This document shows positions 51,001-60,830 of a stretch of 64,000 nucleotides of DNA, in pieces. This DNA is from Eudromia elegans (lineage: Eukaryota; Chordata; Aves; Tinamiformes; Tinamidae), in NCBI GenBank assembly GCA_003342815.1, contig PTEX01000137.1, positions 1,523,564 to 1,587,563 on the forward strand, given 5' to 3'. The notes beneath the pieces were generated by a model. It did not search any database. It was not told the origin of the DNA and saw only the letters and a program-made list of their open reading frames with translations. The first letter of the stretch is position 1; each line of letters opens with the position of its first letter. Position numbers and translations under genes: made by a program.

Positions 51001-54000
51001 TGGCAAATTTGTCTGGAGTTGTTGTTGTCTGGAGTTGGAGTTGTCTGGAGTCACCTTGTCTTTGGTGTGTAATAGAAGCCCAGAACAAAGCAGGAGAATT
51101 GTAAGGAGTAGCTCATCCTCTGAAAGAGTTTTTTTTCAAGCATATTTGCACATTTGGGGATTTGCATGTGTTTAATAAAGTGTGCCTTAGACACCAACCT
51201 TTCAGTTGAGCAGTTGTCTGTTGTGGAATGTGGTTATATTTGCAGTAGTAGATATCTGCATGATTGCTAGTTCTAAAACTACACAGATGCTTAACAAGAG
51301 AACTCATGTCATTTATGGGAATGATTCAAGGGTATATAGTGAAGGGAGTGATTAAAAAGAAAATAGCATTATTACAGACTGAAAAAAAAAAATAGGAGTG
51401 AAGGTTTAGGAAACAGTCCTTTCTGATTAGAAGTCCTTTCTGATGAAAAATTGGGTATTTATCATATGTTGCTCAGGCGAAGCCGGCATTGACAAAGGGA
51501 GAAGAGTAGTAGATAGGCGTAGGTGAATCTAAATGTTCTCTCGGTCTTTTCTAAGTCTCTGCGATGTTTCCAGCTGACACACCAACTGCTACAGAATGGA
51601 AGGTCAGCAGTGATATTTTTCTGCACCAAGCCCTTACATTGAGGCAACTTCTAGAAAATAAATCATTCCTAATTACTTTTTTGACCTACGTAGAAAAGAG
51701 TGAATCATACAGCTGTGAGACAATGCCAAGCAAAAACTAAGATGACTCTTCTTTAAACAGCGCAACTGTGTGACTGAACTTTATTAGTATTGTGTGGAGA
51801 GCCTGAAGCTATTCCCCATACTCAGTCTGCTGCAAGGTCTCTGACCACGATGCTTCCAGACATCATTTTTTATGCTTCTCCTTTTGCAAAACTTTTTTCC
51901 TAGTGACTCTTTTTTAAGATTGATTCTTTAATGTTCATTATTTTTTCATTTTGCTCTTTTCATATGAAAATCTATAAGATTCATCTCTAGTACTCAAAAT
52001 TGTGGCTTTACAATCTTTGCAAACTAAGATGTACAATTATTTTAGTCGACCAGATGGAGTTTGAGTCATTGGCATATAATACTACTTATCGAAGCAATCT
52101 GCAACAACTAGTGAAAGTTTTAAGAAACATGCAAAATTGTGGTTTCAAAAAAGACAAGATTACATTCTGCCAGGATTAAACCCTGTAATCTTACCAGTGA
52201 GCACAGTATAGAATCAGTCTGGCATTGCTTGTTTACATTTGTATTTGTGGTCTAAACTGGCAGGCAATAAGGCTAGACTTCTCAAAAGTTCTGGCAAGTA
52301 ACCCTCGAACAAAAACGATGAGAGATATGACAAACAGATGTCTAGGCTTTGTGTATGCATGTGTGTTTCAGCAATTCATGTTGACATTTCTACTGGAAAC
52401 GTTCAATATTAAATCACTGGAATTCGAAAGGGATGTACTTTTTCAGATTACTGCTCCTGTTAGTTTAAGATGTAAAAAAAACATCCATGTGTGCTTCTTG
52501 AATTGTCACCCTGGTCTTACATAGACGTGCGACAATGACCTTAAAGGTTCTTAAAGGAAATAACGTTAAAAGTCTCTATTCAATAACTATTGGCAATAAA
52601 CAAATAGGTTTAACTATAGTTTAATTTTGTCTTCATAATGTAAACTGATTATTGTAAAATGTGGGATTTAAGTGACTTTAACCATGGGGTGATTAGTGTA
52701 GTAGCTATGAATCAATACAGAACTGAACGCCAACCAAGTGAATTGTAAAGTATACTTGCTTGTATTTATTTTACTGGATAGTTTTACTGCAATCCTGGTA
52801 ACAATATTATCCTATATACTGAGAAAAAAATTAGATATGAAAGCTATGCAAGCAAGCTAAAATATTGTTTAGAGTTATGCCATCAGACCTGAACTTTTGA
52901 AGATCTATTTTTCCATCTCTTTCCGTGTTTTTTTGTAAAGAAAACCTAAAATAATGTATATTTTTGTCCACTTAAAAAAAAAATATATATACAGAAAGGA
53001 ACTTAAGGTCTAAGCACTTTTATAGGAGAACCACTTTTCTGGGCCGTTTATTTTAGTACTCCTATTGCTTTTATTGCAGATACGCTAGCTTGAATAGAAA
53101 ACATCCCTGATGTCCAGTTTCTTTATCTCCTATAGTATGCAGTGAAACTAAAGAAGATAAAAAGTTGAACTGAGAAGGGATTTAGTCACTTGTTTACCAA
53201 TACTTTCTTTAATATTTGGCAAATATATTTTCTCAGCAAGACGAAAATAAAAGTGTTTTTGCTTATGTGGTGGTTAAATCACCTCAACTCTTCCAGTATG
53301 AGAAATAAAGAGAATTGTTTAGTATTTGGAGTTCTTTTCCTTTGGGTTAATACAGTGTAATTAAAAGAAGGAAGTAATCAGTAATGAACAATGTAATGTA
53401 AAGATTAATTTGCTCATTTCATGCAGGTTTCTAGTTTGTTTTTATCCATGCTGAATGGACTGAGGTCCGCACTTAGAGATATTCTGAGATATCCTGTGAT
53501 CTCTATCTGAGATATCTTAACCTCTTTCTGGTCTTGAAAGAAAAGGCAAAACTTTGATTTAGAAAGCAAACTCTACTATGAAGAGATTACAGTTTGAGAA
53601 GCTAAAGGGAAGAAAAAAGATCGAAAAGAAAATGAAAGTAAACTTTAAATTGTAAAAAAAAGCTTTGAAAAAAATAGAAGGAAAGGTGAATCAGCCTGGA
53701 GATGGTTTTCTTTAGCATGTTGGAAAAATCTGAGCTCAGTGTTTGGCTTCAATCTCTTGATTTTTGTATACTGGTCAGAGTTAGGTCATTTGTGTTTACC
53801 CCCTCTTGAGAATACCTCATGTTGCTAATAGCGCTCTGCTTGACTAGAAGGAAGATTCATGGAACCTTTATTAATAAAGTCCAGTATAAGGAAAAAAAAT
53901 TCCTTGTGCTTTCTGAAATGATAGGGATGTAAAGATGAAAACGCTGAAAAGTTCTGGGGGCTTGGAGGGATTTAAAACTTGTTTTGAAGCTATTCCTTAA

Positions 54001-55558
54001 GTTATCCTTACTATATGTGTAATATGTGTATATGGATATACATGTGTAATTGCCTAGTGTGTGATCATGCTCTTATGTTTCATTATGGTAAGATTTCTGA
54101 ATCTTTTGAATGATAATCTTCTTGCATCTGATCCAGAGTTGATTAAGTCAAACAAGCTGTGTTTAAATCAGTAAACCTTGATAAAATTATCGTGATTCAG
54201 CTTAACCATAGCTTTGTGCAAAAAGATAATTGTTTTGGAAGCATAACTGTTCAACCAATCTGCATGAAAGTTATGCAAAATTGCACAAAATTATTTTAGG
54301 CAGAGTTCATGCTCTTTCTTTTTTTTTTCCTGCTTCAAATCATGGCAGGATTACATACAAAGCTGATTTTATAATTAGTTTAAAAAATCTTTGCAAATTT
54401 ATATGTAATGAATGCAAAAGAGATATTTTATGTGATTTTTTGGTGAGTAATCTGTATTTTATTTCTCATACTGCCTTTACAGTATAAAGATGTGGAATAA
54501 CTATACAATTAAACTCCTGATTTTAGAAAATCAAGGTATACTTTTTTTCTTTATCTTCAGATCATCTGCTTTGAGTTTAACATATCTTTTTGGAGAACAA
54601 AATGTTTGTAAAAGATATTAGGTTTTGTTTGGCCTTCCTTTCCATTTAAAATATTCACTGGATCCTTATGTGAAGTTGTGATCCCCTACGCTGATTGATA
54701 TATAAACATAAGGCAGATGGTGTAGAGATGATTCTGATAATTCATTTTTCAGCTAGTCGTGAAGTACTTTGATTACAGTGTGTTTAAGTAATTATAACAC
54801 AGTGTTCAATGTTAGTCTTGTTGGTAAGGAACACATGGGAAACAAGTTGCACGTTCTTCAGACCCAACAAAGGGTGCACTGTGGTGTAACCATTTTAATT
54901 CCTAGTGCTAGATTAGAAACCTAGGACTTTAAAATATGTCATGCAGTAAGGTAAATACATGAAACATAGTCTGAGTAAAAAGTTAAGTACATAGTTTTGG
55001 GCATAAATATTTGTTTTGGAAAGTATTTGTCACTATATGAAAGAAGCCAGTATGCTTGAGTTCAGATTTCACTTTGCATGCAGCTCGTTAAAAAGTCACA
55101 TGCTTGTTTTTAGCTTCACATGAGTCGTGGTTATAATGCAGTTTACTTTATCTTTTAAAAGCATTTTAAATCACAATACTGAGAAAAAGAATGTTCATGA
55201 GATTTAGTTAGAAAACATATTTTGTTTTTACATCAATTGTTCACAGCAATCTGTGATAGTAAGTAGTGTTTACAGAAAATGATGATGGCAATTAGCTGAC
55301 AATAAAACACAATCACATGAAACAAAAGAGTATGTTAAAGAAAATCACACCAATACTTCTAAAACTCTTGCAAACAGATTGTGGGTTAATCTTAACAGTT
55401 TGCTCCATAACTGATGATCATTTTTTGTTTCTTTCTGCAATAGGATAATTGACCGTCTAGATGGAGTTCGTTTGTTATGGTCATTGCTGAAAAATCCTAA
55501 TCCAGATGTTCAAGCAAGTGCAGCTTGGGCTATTTGTCCTTGCATTGAAAATGCTAAG
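14869..55558 (+). CDS. ODAD2: Outer dynein arm docking complex subunit 2 (armadillo repeat protein), 16 coding exons, 3' end outside window
   Basis: The spliced product of 16 exons is 877 codons in one continuous frame and matches the vertebrate ODAD2/ARMC4 family along its length. Diagnostic segments seen are LEITPLNE near residue 21, [12 protein letters not shown] near 231, [17 protein letters not shown] ending at 471, [18 protein letters not shown] near 490, and [11 protein letters not shown] near 612. Residues 1-313 form the conserved N-terminal region, 314-455 a charged Lys/Ser/Glu linker, and 472-877 successive ARM repeats rich in Gly-Gly and Leu. Family knowledge: ODAD2 helps anchor outer dynein arms to axonemal doublet microtubules, and human loss causes primary ciliary dyskinesia. 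The start is the ATG at 14869, in a strong Kozak context (gcagccATGG), which aligns with the family N-terminus. The human protein is about 1,044 residues from memory, so about 165 C-terminal residues and the stop codon are missing to the right. No frameshift or internal stop was found. All splice boundaries are GT/AG. Confidence 0.96.
15093..16054 (+). other. ODAD2 intron 1
   Basis: The first ~150 bases carry on the promoter GC-richness; the rest is AT-rich with nothing recognised. Confidence 0.9.
16055..16212 (+). CDS. ODAD2: ODAD2 coding exon 2 (residues 75-128)
   Basis: The acceptor is tttttctag, and the 158-base exon ends in phase 1. It encodes [11 protein letters not shown] and [10 protein letters not shown], both strongly family-like. 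The donor is the weak gtttttc, followed by an almost pure U tract. It is the only GT that keeps the frame into exon 3. Confidence 0.93.
16213..17577 (+). other. ODAD2 intron 2
   Basis: Opens with a U-rich tract directly after a weak donor. No repeat or gene was seen. Confidence 0.9.
17578..17773 (+). CDS. ODAD2: ODAD2 coding exon 3 (residues 128-193)
   Basis: The acceptor is ttcttctatag and the donor is gtaagt. The 196-base exon encodes [18 protein letters not shown] and LNSSLKHIS, all colinear with the family. Confidence 0.95.
17774..18300 (+). other. ODAD2 intron 3
   Basis: Contains a short GT microsatellite near 17938-17958 and nothing else of note. Confidence 0.9.
18301..18407 (+). CDS. 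ODAD2: ODAD2 coding exon 4 (residues 193-229)
   Basis: The acceptor is taattgcag. The 107-base exon encodes [21 protein letters not shown]. The donor gttcaa is weak, but it is the frame-keeping one (phase 1, joining to an Asp codon). Confidence 0.93.
18408..18863 (+). other. ODAD2 intron 4
   Basis: AT-rich, no recognised feature. Confidence 0.9.
18864..19000 (+). CDS. ODAD2: ODAD2 coding exon 5 (residues 229-274)
   Basis: The acceptor is ggttacag and the donor is gtaagt. The 137 bases encode the family signature [12 protein letters not shown] followed by [12 protein letters not shown] and [12 protein letters not shown]. The exon ends in phase 0. Confidence 0.96.
19001..20043 (+). other. ODAD2 intron 5
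   Basis: AT-rich, no recognised feature; ends in a clear pyrimidine tract. Confidence 0.9.
20044..20160 (+). CDS. ODAD2: ODAD2 coding exon 6 (residues 275-313)
   Basis: The acceptor is tttttttaag and the donor is gtaggt. The symmetric phase 0 exon is 117 bases and encodes [20 protein letters not shown]. It closes the conserved N-terminal region. Confidence 0.95.
20161..21156 (+). other. ODAD2 intron 6
   Basis: AT-rich. An open frame at 20497-20727 has no family similarity. Confidence 0.9.
21157..21377 (+). CDS. ODAD2: ODAD2 coding exon 7, charged linker (residues 314-387)
   Basis: The acceptor is tctttttttag and the donor is gtagtt. The 221 bases encode a polar Lys/Ser/Asp-rich stretch that ends in [11 protein letters not shown]. 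The end matches the family and the middle is poorly conserved, so the segment is probably disordered. Confidence 0.9.
21378..22883 (+). other. ODAD2 intron 7
   Basis: AT-rich. The TA-rich stretch 22740-22825 contains repeated ataatgat words. Nothing else recognised. Confidence 0.88.
22884..22991 (+). CDS. ODAD2: ODAD2 coding exon 8, basic linker (residues 387-423)
   Basis: The acceptor is aaatattttag and the donor is gtatgc. The 108-base exon encodes a very basic segment ([12 protein letters not shown]). Family similarity is weak here. The call rests on the matching phase (2 in, 2 out) and the continuous frame between exons 7 and 9. Confidence 0.82.
23124..23268 (+). CDS. ODAD2: ODAD2 coding exon 9, acidic stretch and pre-ARM helix (residues 423-471)
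   Basis: The acceptor is cttttag and the donor is gtaaac. The 145 bases encode an acidic Ser/Glu run ([12 protein letters not shown]), then [17 protein letters not shown], which is almost invariant in the family. The exon ends in phase 0 just before the first ARM repeat. Confidence 0.96.
24861..24886. repeat. Perfect 13-bp tandem duplication
   Basis: atcaatcacgtaa occurs twice without a gap. It is short and may be a recent slippage product. Confidence 0.9.
30641..30656. repeat. 16-base C homopolymer
   Basis: Sixteen consecutive C in AT-rich intron DNA. The complementary G run could form a G-quadruplex. Length may be assembly-sensitive. Confidence 0.9.
39472..39618 (+). CDS. ODAD2: ODAD2 coding exon 10, first ARM repeats (residues 472-520)
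   Basis: The acceptor is ttttactttag and the donor is gtaagt. The 147-base symmetric phase 0 exon encodes [17 protein letters not shown] and [18 protein letters not shown], a typical ARM helix pair. Confidence 0.97.
39894..40103 (+). CDS. ODAD2: ODAD2 coding exon 11, ARM repeats (residues 521-590)
   Basis: The acceptor is gtgatttag and the donor is gtaaga. The 210 bases are symmetric phase 0 and include [30 protein letters not shown] and NGGIKKL. Confidence 0.97.
40262..40498 (+). CDS. ODAD2: ODAD2 coding exon 12, ARM repeats (residues 591-669)
   Basis: The acceptor is tcttttgttag and the donor is gtaggt. The 237-base phase 0 exon encodes [32 protein letters not shown] and [12 protein letters not shown]. 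The first ~20 residues ([14 protein letters not shown]) form a loop that differs from the mammalian protein. Confidence 0.97.
40499..41964 (+). other. ODAD2 intron 12
   Basis: Contains the long hairpin at 40714-40806; the rest shows nothing recognised. Confidence 0.9.
40714..40806 (+). repeat. Near-perfect 93-bp hairpin (inverted repeat)
   Basis: The left arm (ttctaaag-ccaaaagtag followed by tttgtggaagaaaatatg) is the reverse complement of the right arm across about 43 bases. The only defects are one bulged base, one A/C mismatch and one position that would be a U-G wobble in RNA. Inner arms AAAAAT (40751-40756) and ATTTTT (40763-40768) enclose a 6-base loop. Transcribed within the ODAD2 pre-mRNA, it would fold into one very stable stem. 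Candidate origins are a template-switch inversion, a small inverted-repeat element or a miRNA-like precursor. Confidence 0.93.
41965..42075 (+). CDS. ODAD2: ODAD2 coding exon 13, ARM repeat (residues 670-706)
   Basis: The acceptor is atcttttag and the donor is gtaatt. The 111-base symmetric phase 0 exon encodes [19 protein letters not shown] and [11 protein letters not shown]. It is too short for a simple open-frame search; it was found from the family alignment and splice sites. Confidence 0.94.
42076..42594 (+). other. ODAD2 intron 13
   Basis: AT-rich, no recognised feature. Confidence 0.9.
42595..42749 (+). CDS. ODAD2: ODAD2 coding exon 14, ARM repeat (residues 707-758)
   Basis: The acceptor is ttgcatag and the donor is gtaacc. 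The 155 bases encode [20 protein letters not shown] and [19 protein letters not shown], ending in phase 2. It was found from homology and splice sites, with no long open frame around it. Confidence 0.95.
42750..46105 (+). other. ODAD2 intron 14
   Basis: A TTGTA pentanucleotide microsatellite lies at about 42810-42829. The part from about 43370 to 44720 is richer in GC than its surroundings and may be a decayed repeat. No coding exon was identified. Confidence 0.88.
46106..46348 (+). CDS. ODAD2: ODAD2 coding exon 15, two ARM repeats (residues 758-839)
   Basis: The acceptor is gtcatttag and the donor is gtaagt. The 243 bases encode [38 protein letters not shown] and [19 protein letters not shown], nearly identical to the family. 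The upstream in-frame ATG at 46077 lies before the acceptor and is intronic. Confidence 0.97.
50338..50366. repeat. CAAA microsatellite
   Basis: Several consecutive caaa units, ending in an A-rich variant. Confidence 0.85.
51011..51058. repeat. 16-bp tandem repeat, about three units
   Basis: gtctggagtt starts at 51011, 51027 and 51043, giving a 16-bp period with small differences in the second half of each unit. Confidence 0.85.
55444..55558 (+). CDS. ODAD2: ODAD2 coding exon 16, ARM repeat; last exon in window (residues 839-877)
   Basis: The acceptor is tgcaatag and the donor is gtgaga. The 115 bases encode [18 protein letters not shown] and [15 protein letters not shown], ending in phase 0. 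The next family segment is not found in the remaining 8.4 kb, so the gene continues to the right. Confidence 0.96.
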
Positions 55559-58500
55559 GTGAGAAAGTATTTAAAATAATATTTTTGTTATTTATATACT
55601 TGCATGTAATTAATACATTTGTTTGATTTTCATCAGTACTGTCACATTTTCTGCTTACACTTTCTCTACTTTGTTTTTCTAACTGCTTCAAAAAATTGAT
55701 GCATTTCTTTTTTAATACAACAGGAGGCTTCAATCAATTGCTCCATATAGCAACATGTTTTGCCTTGACAGTGTCTGTTTTATATGAAAAAAAAATTTTT
55801 TTTGACTTACCGAAACCTAAAAAGACTGTTCCCAAATAAAGCGTATTGAAAATGCTAATCTGATAATGCAGGAAACAGAAATCTTATCGATAGGCTATGA
55901 ACAAGACAGGTAGCTGTAGAAATTCTCCTCTATGAGTACTTTAGCTGTTCTCAGGAGACAATCTTTTGGGTTCAGAGTGTATTTTAGATTCACTGCCAAT
56001 GTAATCCTTAGATTCTCTGCTCAGACTGCCAAAATAAGTGCCATTTGTGAATAGTAGTTGTGTGGGTCAGCTGTGTACAGAAGACTGAGCTATTCATTTA
56101 TTTCACATCAGCTTCCAAAGAGATAAAATAGCAAGTATAATCTGTAACTCTTCTTCATGAATTGGTACCACTGACCTGTGGAAAATAAGCAGGGAAGGAT
56201 TTGTTTCTCATTAGAAGCTCTCTAAAATAGTTGTCTAAAATAGTAAGCATACTTTTAGCCTTAAGGCTTGTGCAGTAATATCTTCCATTTCTAATTTGCA
56301 ACCATACCTATTATAATATTTGTTTTTTCTCTTTTCCACAAGTATATATCCTTCTGCAAATCATTTGAGAACTTGAACCTCTAAAAAGTTAGAGCACCTT
56401 AGAAGTGCTGGATATCCTTAGCATCCTTGCAAACAATGTTTCTTGTTTGGGATTGAATACTATATGATTGCTATTAATTTATGTTGATGTAGATTATATA
56501 GATAGATGTACACATTTATTATATTATTGAAAGAACATTTGCTTTTGAATTTTATAAATTAAAAACGTTTTTACTTTTTTGTTTCTTCACTTCTTTCCTA
56601 CCACGACAGCTTCCTTGCCATTTTTCAAACACAACATATATTCCAAATTATTTTTCCATCTTTTTATTCTGAAAATAGAACCTTATATTAAGCCCTATTA
56701 TCTATTGATGTGTTTATACATGTCTCATGTGAGATATGGCTACACCTGCCTTTCTCTCTAATGACATTTCTATAGTTAAATGTTAAGAGTGTCACATTAT
56801 CTCTTAGTAATGAGGCAATACTTATTATGCATGAGCAATAGTGCCAGGACAGAGATCTACTTTACCAGAATTTCCACTTCAAGAACCTTTCTCAGAAGGT
56901 TTTGGGGTAGGGGACAGCTAGTGAAATCATAGGCTACATGGGTTTTCTTCTTTGTTTTCTTTTTTTTTTCCCCTTGGCTACTTAATGAGTTTAAGCTATG
57001 TACATCCTCAGTGTATCTGTCCTCCTTTCATCTCGCATGGCTGCCTGCCCAAATGCTAATCGGTGACCCCACAAAGAGTGCTTTGTATGAGACTGAGGCA
57101 GAGCGGCACACTCACACAAGCCTACCAATACCCTTTCCTCCAGCACTGAATGAAAGAGAGATGTATAAACTAGTTATTCTAGACACACAGTGAATATGCA
57201 GGAACTATCTATGTTAGCAAAACTTAGATTTTTTTGTTCAGAGTTAGAAATATTTAACTACTTACATTATTTTTCAAGAAGCACAATTTAGTTTAAGCAG
57301 GACTAGGTTTGAAGTCAGTGATAACAGTACAATTTTAAAGGGATTATGTGCATTCTGTCTTTTACAAGCCTGTGTTTGAGACTACAAATTGTGTTTCAAA
57401 TAGCTTTGACATTAGATTCTGCATTTGATTTTTGTTTTGTTTTAGAGAAGCTGTAGTGAAGAATTTTGCAAATGAAGCAGAACTTGTTACCAGTATTAGA
57501 AACAAATTTTTATAACAGTGTTGTACAGCATTCTTTTTCCCACACTAGCCCTTTCTATACATACAAGCTAAAGGTTGTTTTCCATGATATTTCTGATGGA
57601 GCTAATCTATGCCCCTGGCTCTTATGGTCATTGTATGTGAGCACAGGAGCATCTCTCATGTGCTCTCACTGTATCTTCTTAGGATGGGAAATTCTGCCAC
57701 TTCTGTTTTATAATCAGAAATATATAAGCCACAAAATACCAAGGCCTCCATTCTCAAATATAGGTGCAGGCCACTTCTGAAATTTTGGATCTAGCTAATT
57801 TGTCCATTTTCAGACAGGAAGGAGAGGAATATACCCCTTAGAGCATCAGTATGATTTAGGTTAATGCTATTTGGTTGGTGGCAGATTTAAAACTTCTTGA
57901 ATAGAGAAGATAAGTTGCATAGTCTTGTGTATTTTGTCTTCAGACAAAATATCAGTTTGATGTCAATCCTCTCTTCAATTTACCAGTGTTAGTTATAAGT
58001 AATTTTTAGCCTTAAGACTATTTGTAGAGCAAAGATCTTTTAAGTTGGCAATGATATAATTTGAGTGGTAGAAATGTCCTAGGAAAACACCTGTCACTGC
58101 TACTTATGAGACTTACTTAAATATAATGAGATCTTGGACAAATTAGTTTATGTGTCTCTCTAAGAAATAAAATAAAAAAGTAGAAAAGCATTAATTAGAA
58201 ATAATTATCTTAATAGAAGCAGACTCCTAATAATTAATTTCTTCCAAAAGAAAAGTTACTACTGCAGGCACATTGATAAAACCAAAGTATTAGTGCACTG
58301 TCCAAGAAACCGTCTAAGAAACACACATGATTGTGAAAAATTGCTAAGAAAAGTCTCCTGAACTCTGTTGAAGTTGGAACAGCAACATTTGGTTATGATG
58401 CTACTTTGAAAAGCAGTATTTATCGTTGTCTCAGCATACATCAGTCCAAACAATAATTTAGAGAAACTCTACAAAGATGTTATTTGGACTATTATAAATT

Positions 58501-58604
58501 TCATCCAAAGGCATCATGCCAGTAACAAGGGTGCTGCCAACTTGAGTTTCTATTAAAATACCTACTTCCTCAGAGAGTAACCTTTAAATAGCATGTCTTG
58601 AAAT

Positions 58605-58618
58605 TATATATATGTATT
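58605..58618. repeat. 14-bp direct repeat, left of CR1
   Basis: tatatatatgtatt, identical to 59205-59218 and immediately adjacent to the CR1 body. Candidate target-site duplication. Confidence 0.85.
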
Positions 58619-59204
58619 TCTGGGCTGCATTCAGAAGAGCATCTCCAGCAGGTCGAGGGAGGTGATTCTGCCCCTCTACTCAGCCCTGGTGAGGCCGCAC
58701 CTCGAGTACTGCGTGCAGTTCTGGGCTCCCCAGTGCAAGAGGAACGTGGAGCTGCTAGAGAGAGTCCAGCACAGGGCCACGAAGATGATTAGGGGCATGG
58801 AACATCTGCCCTATGAGCAAAGGCTGAGAGAGCTGGGCCTCTTCAGCCTGGAGAAGAGAAGACTGAGAGGGGACCTCATCTGTGTGTGTAAGTGCCTCAA
58901 GGGAAGGAGCGAGGAGGATGGGTTCGGCCTCTTCTTAGTGGTGGTCAGTGATAGAACTAGATGAAATGACCACAAATTGAGGCACCAAAAGTTCCACAGG
59001 AATTTGAGAAAGAGTTTCTTAACAATGAGGGTGACAGAGCCCTGGAACAGGCTGCCCAGAGAGGTTGTAGATTCTCCTTCTCTGGAGATCTTCAAAACCT
59101 GCCTGGACATTACCCTGTGCCACATGCTCTAGGAGACCCTGCGTGTGCAGAGGGGTTGGACTCTAGAGGTCCCTTCCAACCTTAAGCATTCTATGATTCT
59201 ATGG
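58619..59204 (+). mobile_element. CR1 LINE copy, 5'-truncated, flanked by direct repeats
   Basis: The copy begins within the reverse transcriptase domain. Frames encode [20 protein letters not shown] and [20 protein letters not shown], typical of the CR1 RT C-terminal part, in shifted frames. It continues through ggaacaggctgcccagagag to the 3' terminus attctatgattctatgg. The first part is in a different frame from the second, so it is not functional. The 586-bp body is flanked by an identical 14-bp sequence on both sides. Confidence 0.96.
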
Positions 59205-59218
59205 TATATATATGTATT
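59205..59218. repeat. 14-bp direct repeat, right of CR1
   Basis: tatatatatgtatt, the right copy of the pair with 58605-58618, directly after the CR1 3' tail. Confidence 0.85.
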
Positions 59219-60239
59219 GTAGTGGTTACTCGCTTTTCTTGTGTTTAGTAGAATTTTGGAATAAGCAATTGAATAGGAATGGTAATGTCAAGTCTATGTC
59301 TTTCCTCTATCTCTTGTCTGTGCTTACATATCAGCTTTCAGGTGTTTCAGTTTTAAACCTTTGTTATTGCTACAACTGTAAAAACTTTCCTAAAAAAATC
59401 AAGGCAGCTCGTTATGTATGAAATCTGCCAAACTAACTTAAGTAAACAGTCTGGGATTGGGAGCTTGAGGGAAGGAAGAGGGAAAGGTATATATTCTATT
59501 TTCATACTGTCTACTTGTAAAATGGCATCTCAAGCTTCCGTGATAAAGGGGATTTGCTTTTTTTTTCCAACTTTGTTGCATCCCTTTCAGTCCTGAACTG
59601 GAGTTACATAGGCATGATGAATAGTCAGCCATGTAAAGATGTCTGTGTATCCCCTATATATGAGGAAAGAGAATGTCTGTGTTGGCCCCAAAATACCAAA
59701 ACTAAAATAGGTTTAATTGGTTTAACTTTTCTGTGTGAAAGTAACAGATAAAGGTTGTTGAACTTGTAAAATTTTGTGATATTTAACAAATAATAAAGTT
59801 ATAGCCAGTAGTTTTAGATGAATTAAAATGCTTTGTTTACACATTTTAATAATGTAGTATATAAAGTATATAAACTGATATAAAGATCAGTAGTTCCCAC
59901 AATGCACACTGTTGCTTATTTTGTTTTGATATGTTATAAATTATACTTAAATCGTACCAATACATTTCTGTTTGTGTACCATTCTTTGGTTAAGCCCGTG
60001 ATGTCAAAATTCCGTGCTTGAGTATGCATAGCACTTCCCACCTGCTTTGTTTCCTTTGCTATGCTTCTTGCATTTATATACAGAAACACTGGCATTTTAA
60101 ACTTAATGCTCCTTCTGCTCTCTTTCCATTTTCCTACTCCTACTTGTTTTCTCTAAACATTTTTTTTTCTAACATTGTTCATACTTCTTTATATAACTGA
60201 ACTTTGAAAAAGATCTACTGTAAGGAATCTTAAAGGAGC

Positions 60240-60830
60240 TCTTGGCTTGCCCTTCAGGACTTTCAAAGCACCCTGTTCCCTGGAGAGCTAGGAAGCCCCA
60301 GAGGTCAGAGCGGGCTCAGGGAATTGGTAGCTGCCTGCCCTGTGTGCCAGTGTGTTTGATGATTCTTGGCACAGGAATCAGCTCAGTGAACCAGCTGTCC
60401 TGGGGAATTTTGGCTCCTGTAGGCTTGTTCTCTTAGAGATTTTGAATGGACTGCCATAAATTGCTACCAAAACCCACCATTGATGCCCAGTTTGTGTAGA
60501 AACACAGAGCCAGAAAGCTGGGAAGGAAAGACTAGATCATAGCCCATGTCTCCCTCACTGGGAAGCCTCAGATCCTAAACGCTGTGCAAAGCAGCTGCCT
60601 AGGAATCTGGAGAACAGAAGAAGCCAAAAATCTTAGGACCTTCTGGGGACCTGGCCTTCCAGCTGTTTGGCAGCTCATCAGGCAAGAATCAGGGAAAACC
60701 AGAAGCCAAGTAGCCTGGCAAGCTACTAACCAGCCATCTGGCTGACAAGAGACGAAGAGGCACGTTGGCAACTTAACCTGTCTTTCTGCCTGGTTTCTGT
60801 CAAAACTTTTCAAGGAGTTGTCATGTTCTT
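60240..60830. other. GC-elevated block, possible decayed repeat
   Basis: The block has abrupt composition borders with its AT-rich flanks and is rich in CAG/CTG, ccag and ggga words, including cagctgtttggcagctc near 60661. No family was recognised. An old transposon remnant is the most likely explanation, but this is inference. Confidence 0.35.

Larger units (their letters stand above)
46349..55443 (+). other. ODAD2 intron 15 (9.1 kb)
   Basis: Contains an A run at about 49603-49620, a TA/CA microsatellite near 49662-49688, a CAAA repeat near 50338-50366, a 16-bp tandem repeat at 51011-51058 and a gagatat-rich stretch at 53476-53518. Two open frames of 146 codons (minus, 48287-48727) and 142 codons (plus, 48863-49291) have no recognised family. 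Confidence 0.85.

Noticed and set aside
53476..53518. CRISPR-like repeat from three gagatat words
   Set aside because: Irregular spacing, very short repeat, and a vertebrate nuclear context. It is simple tandem drift.
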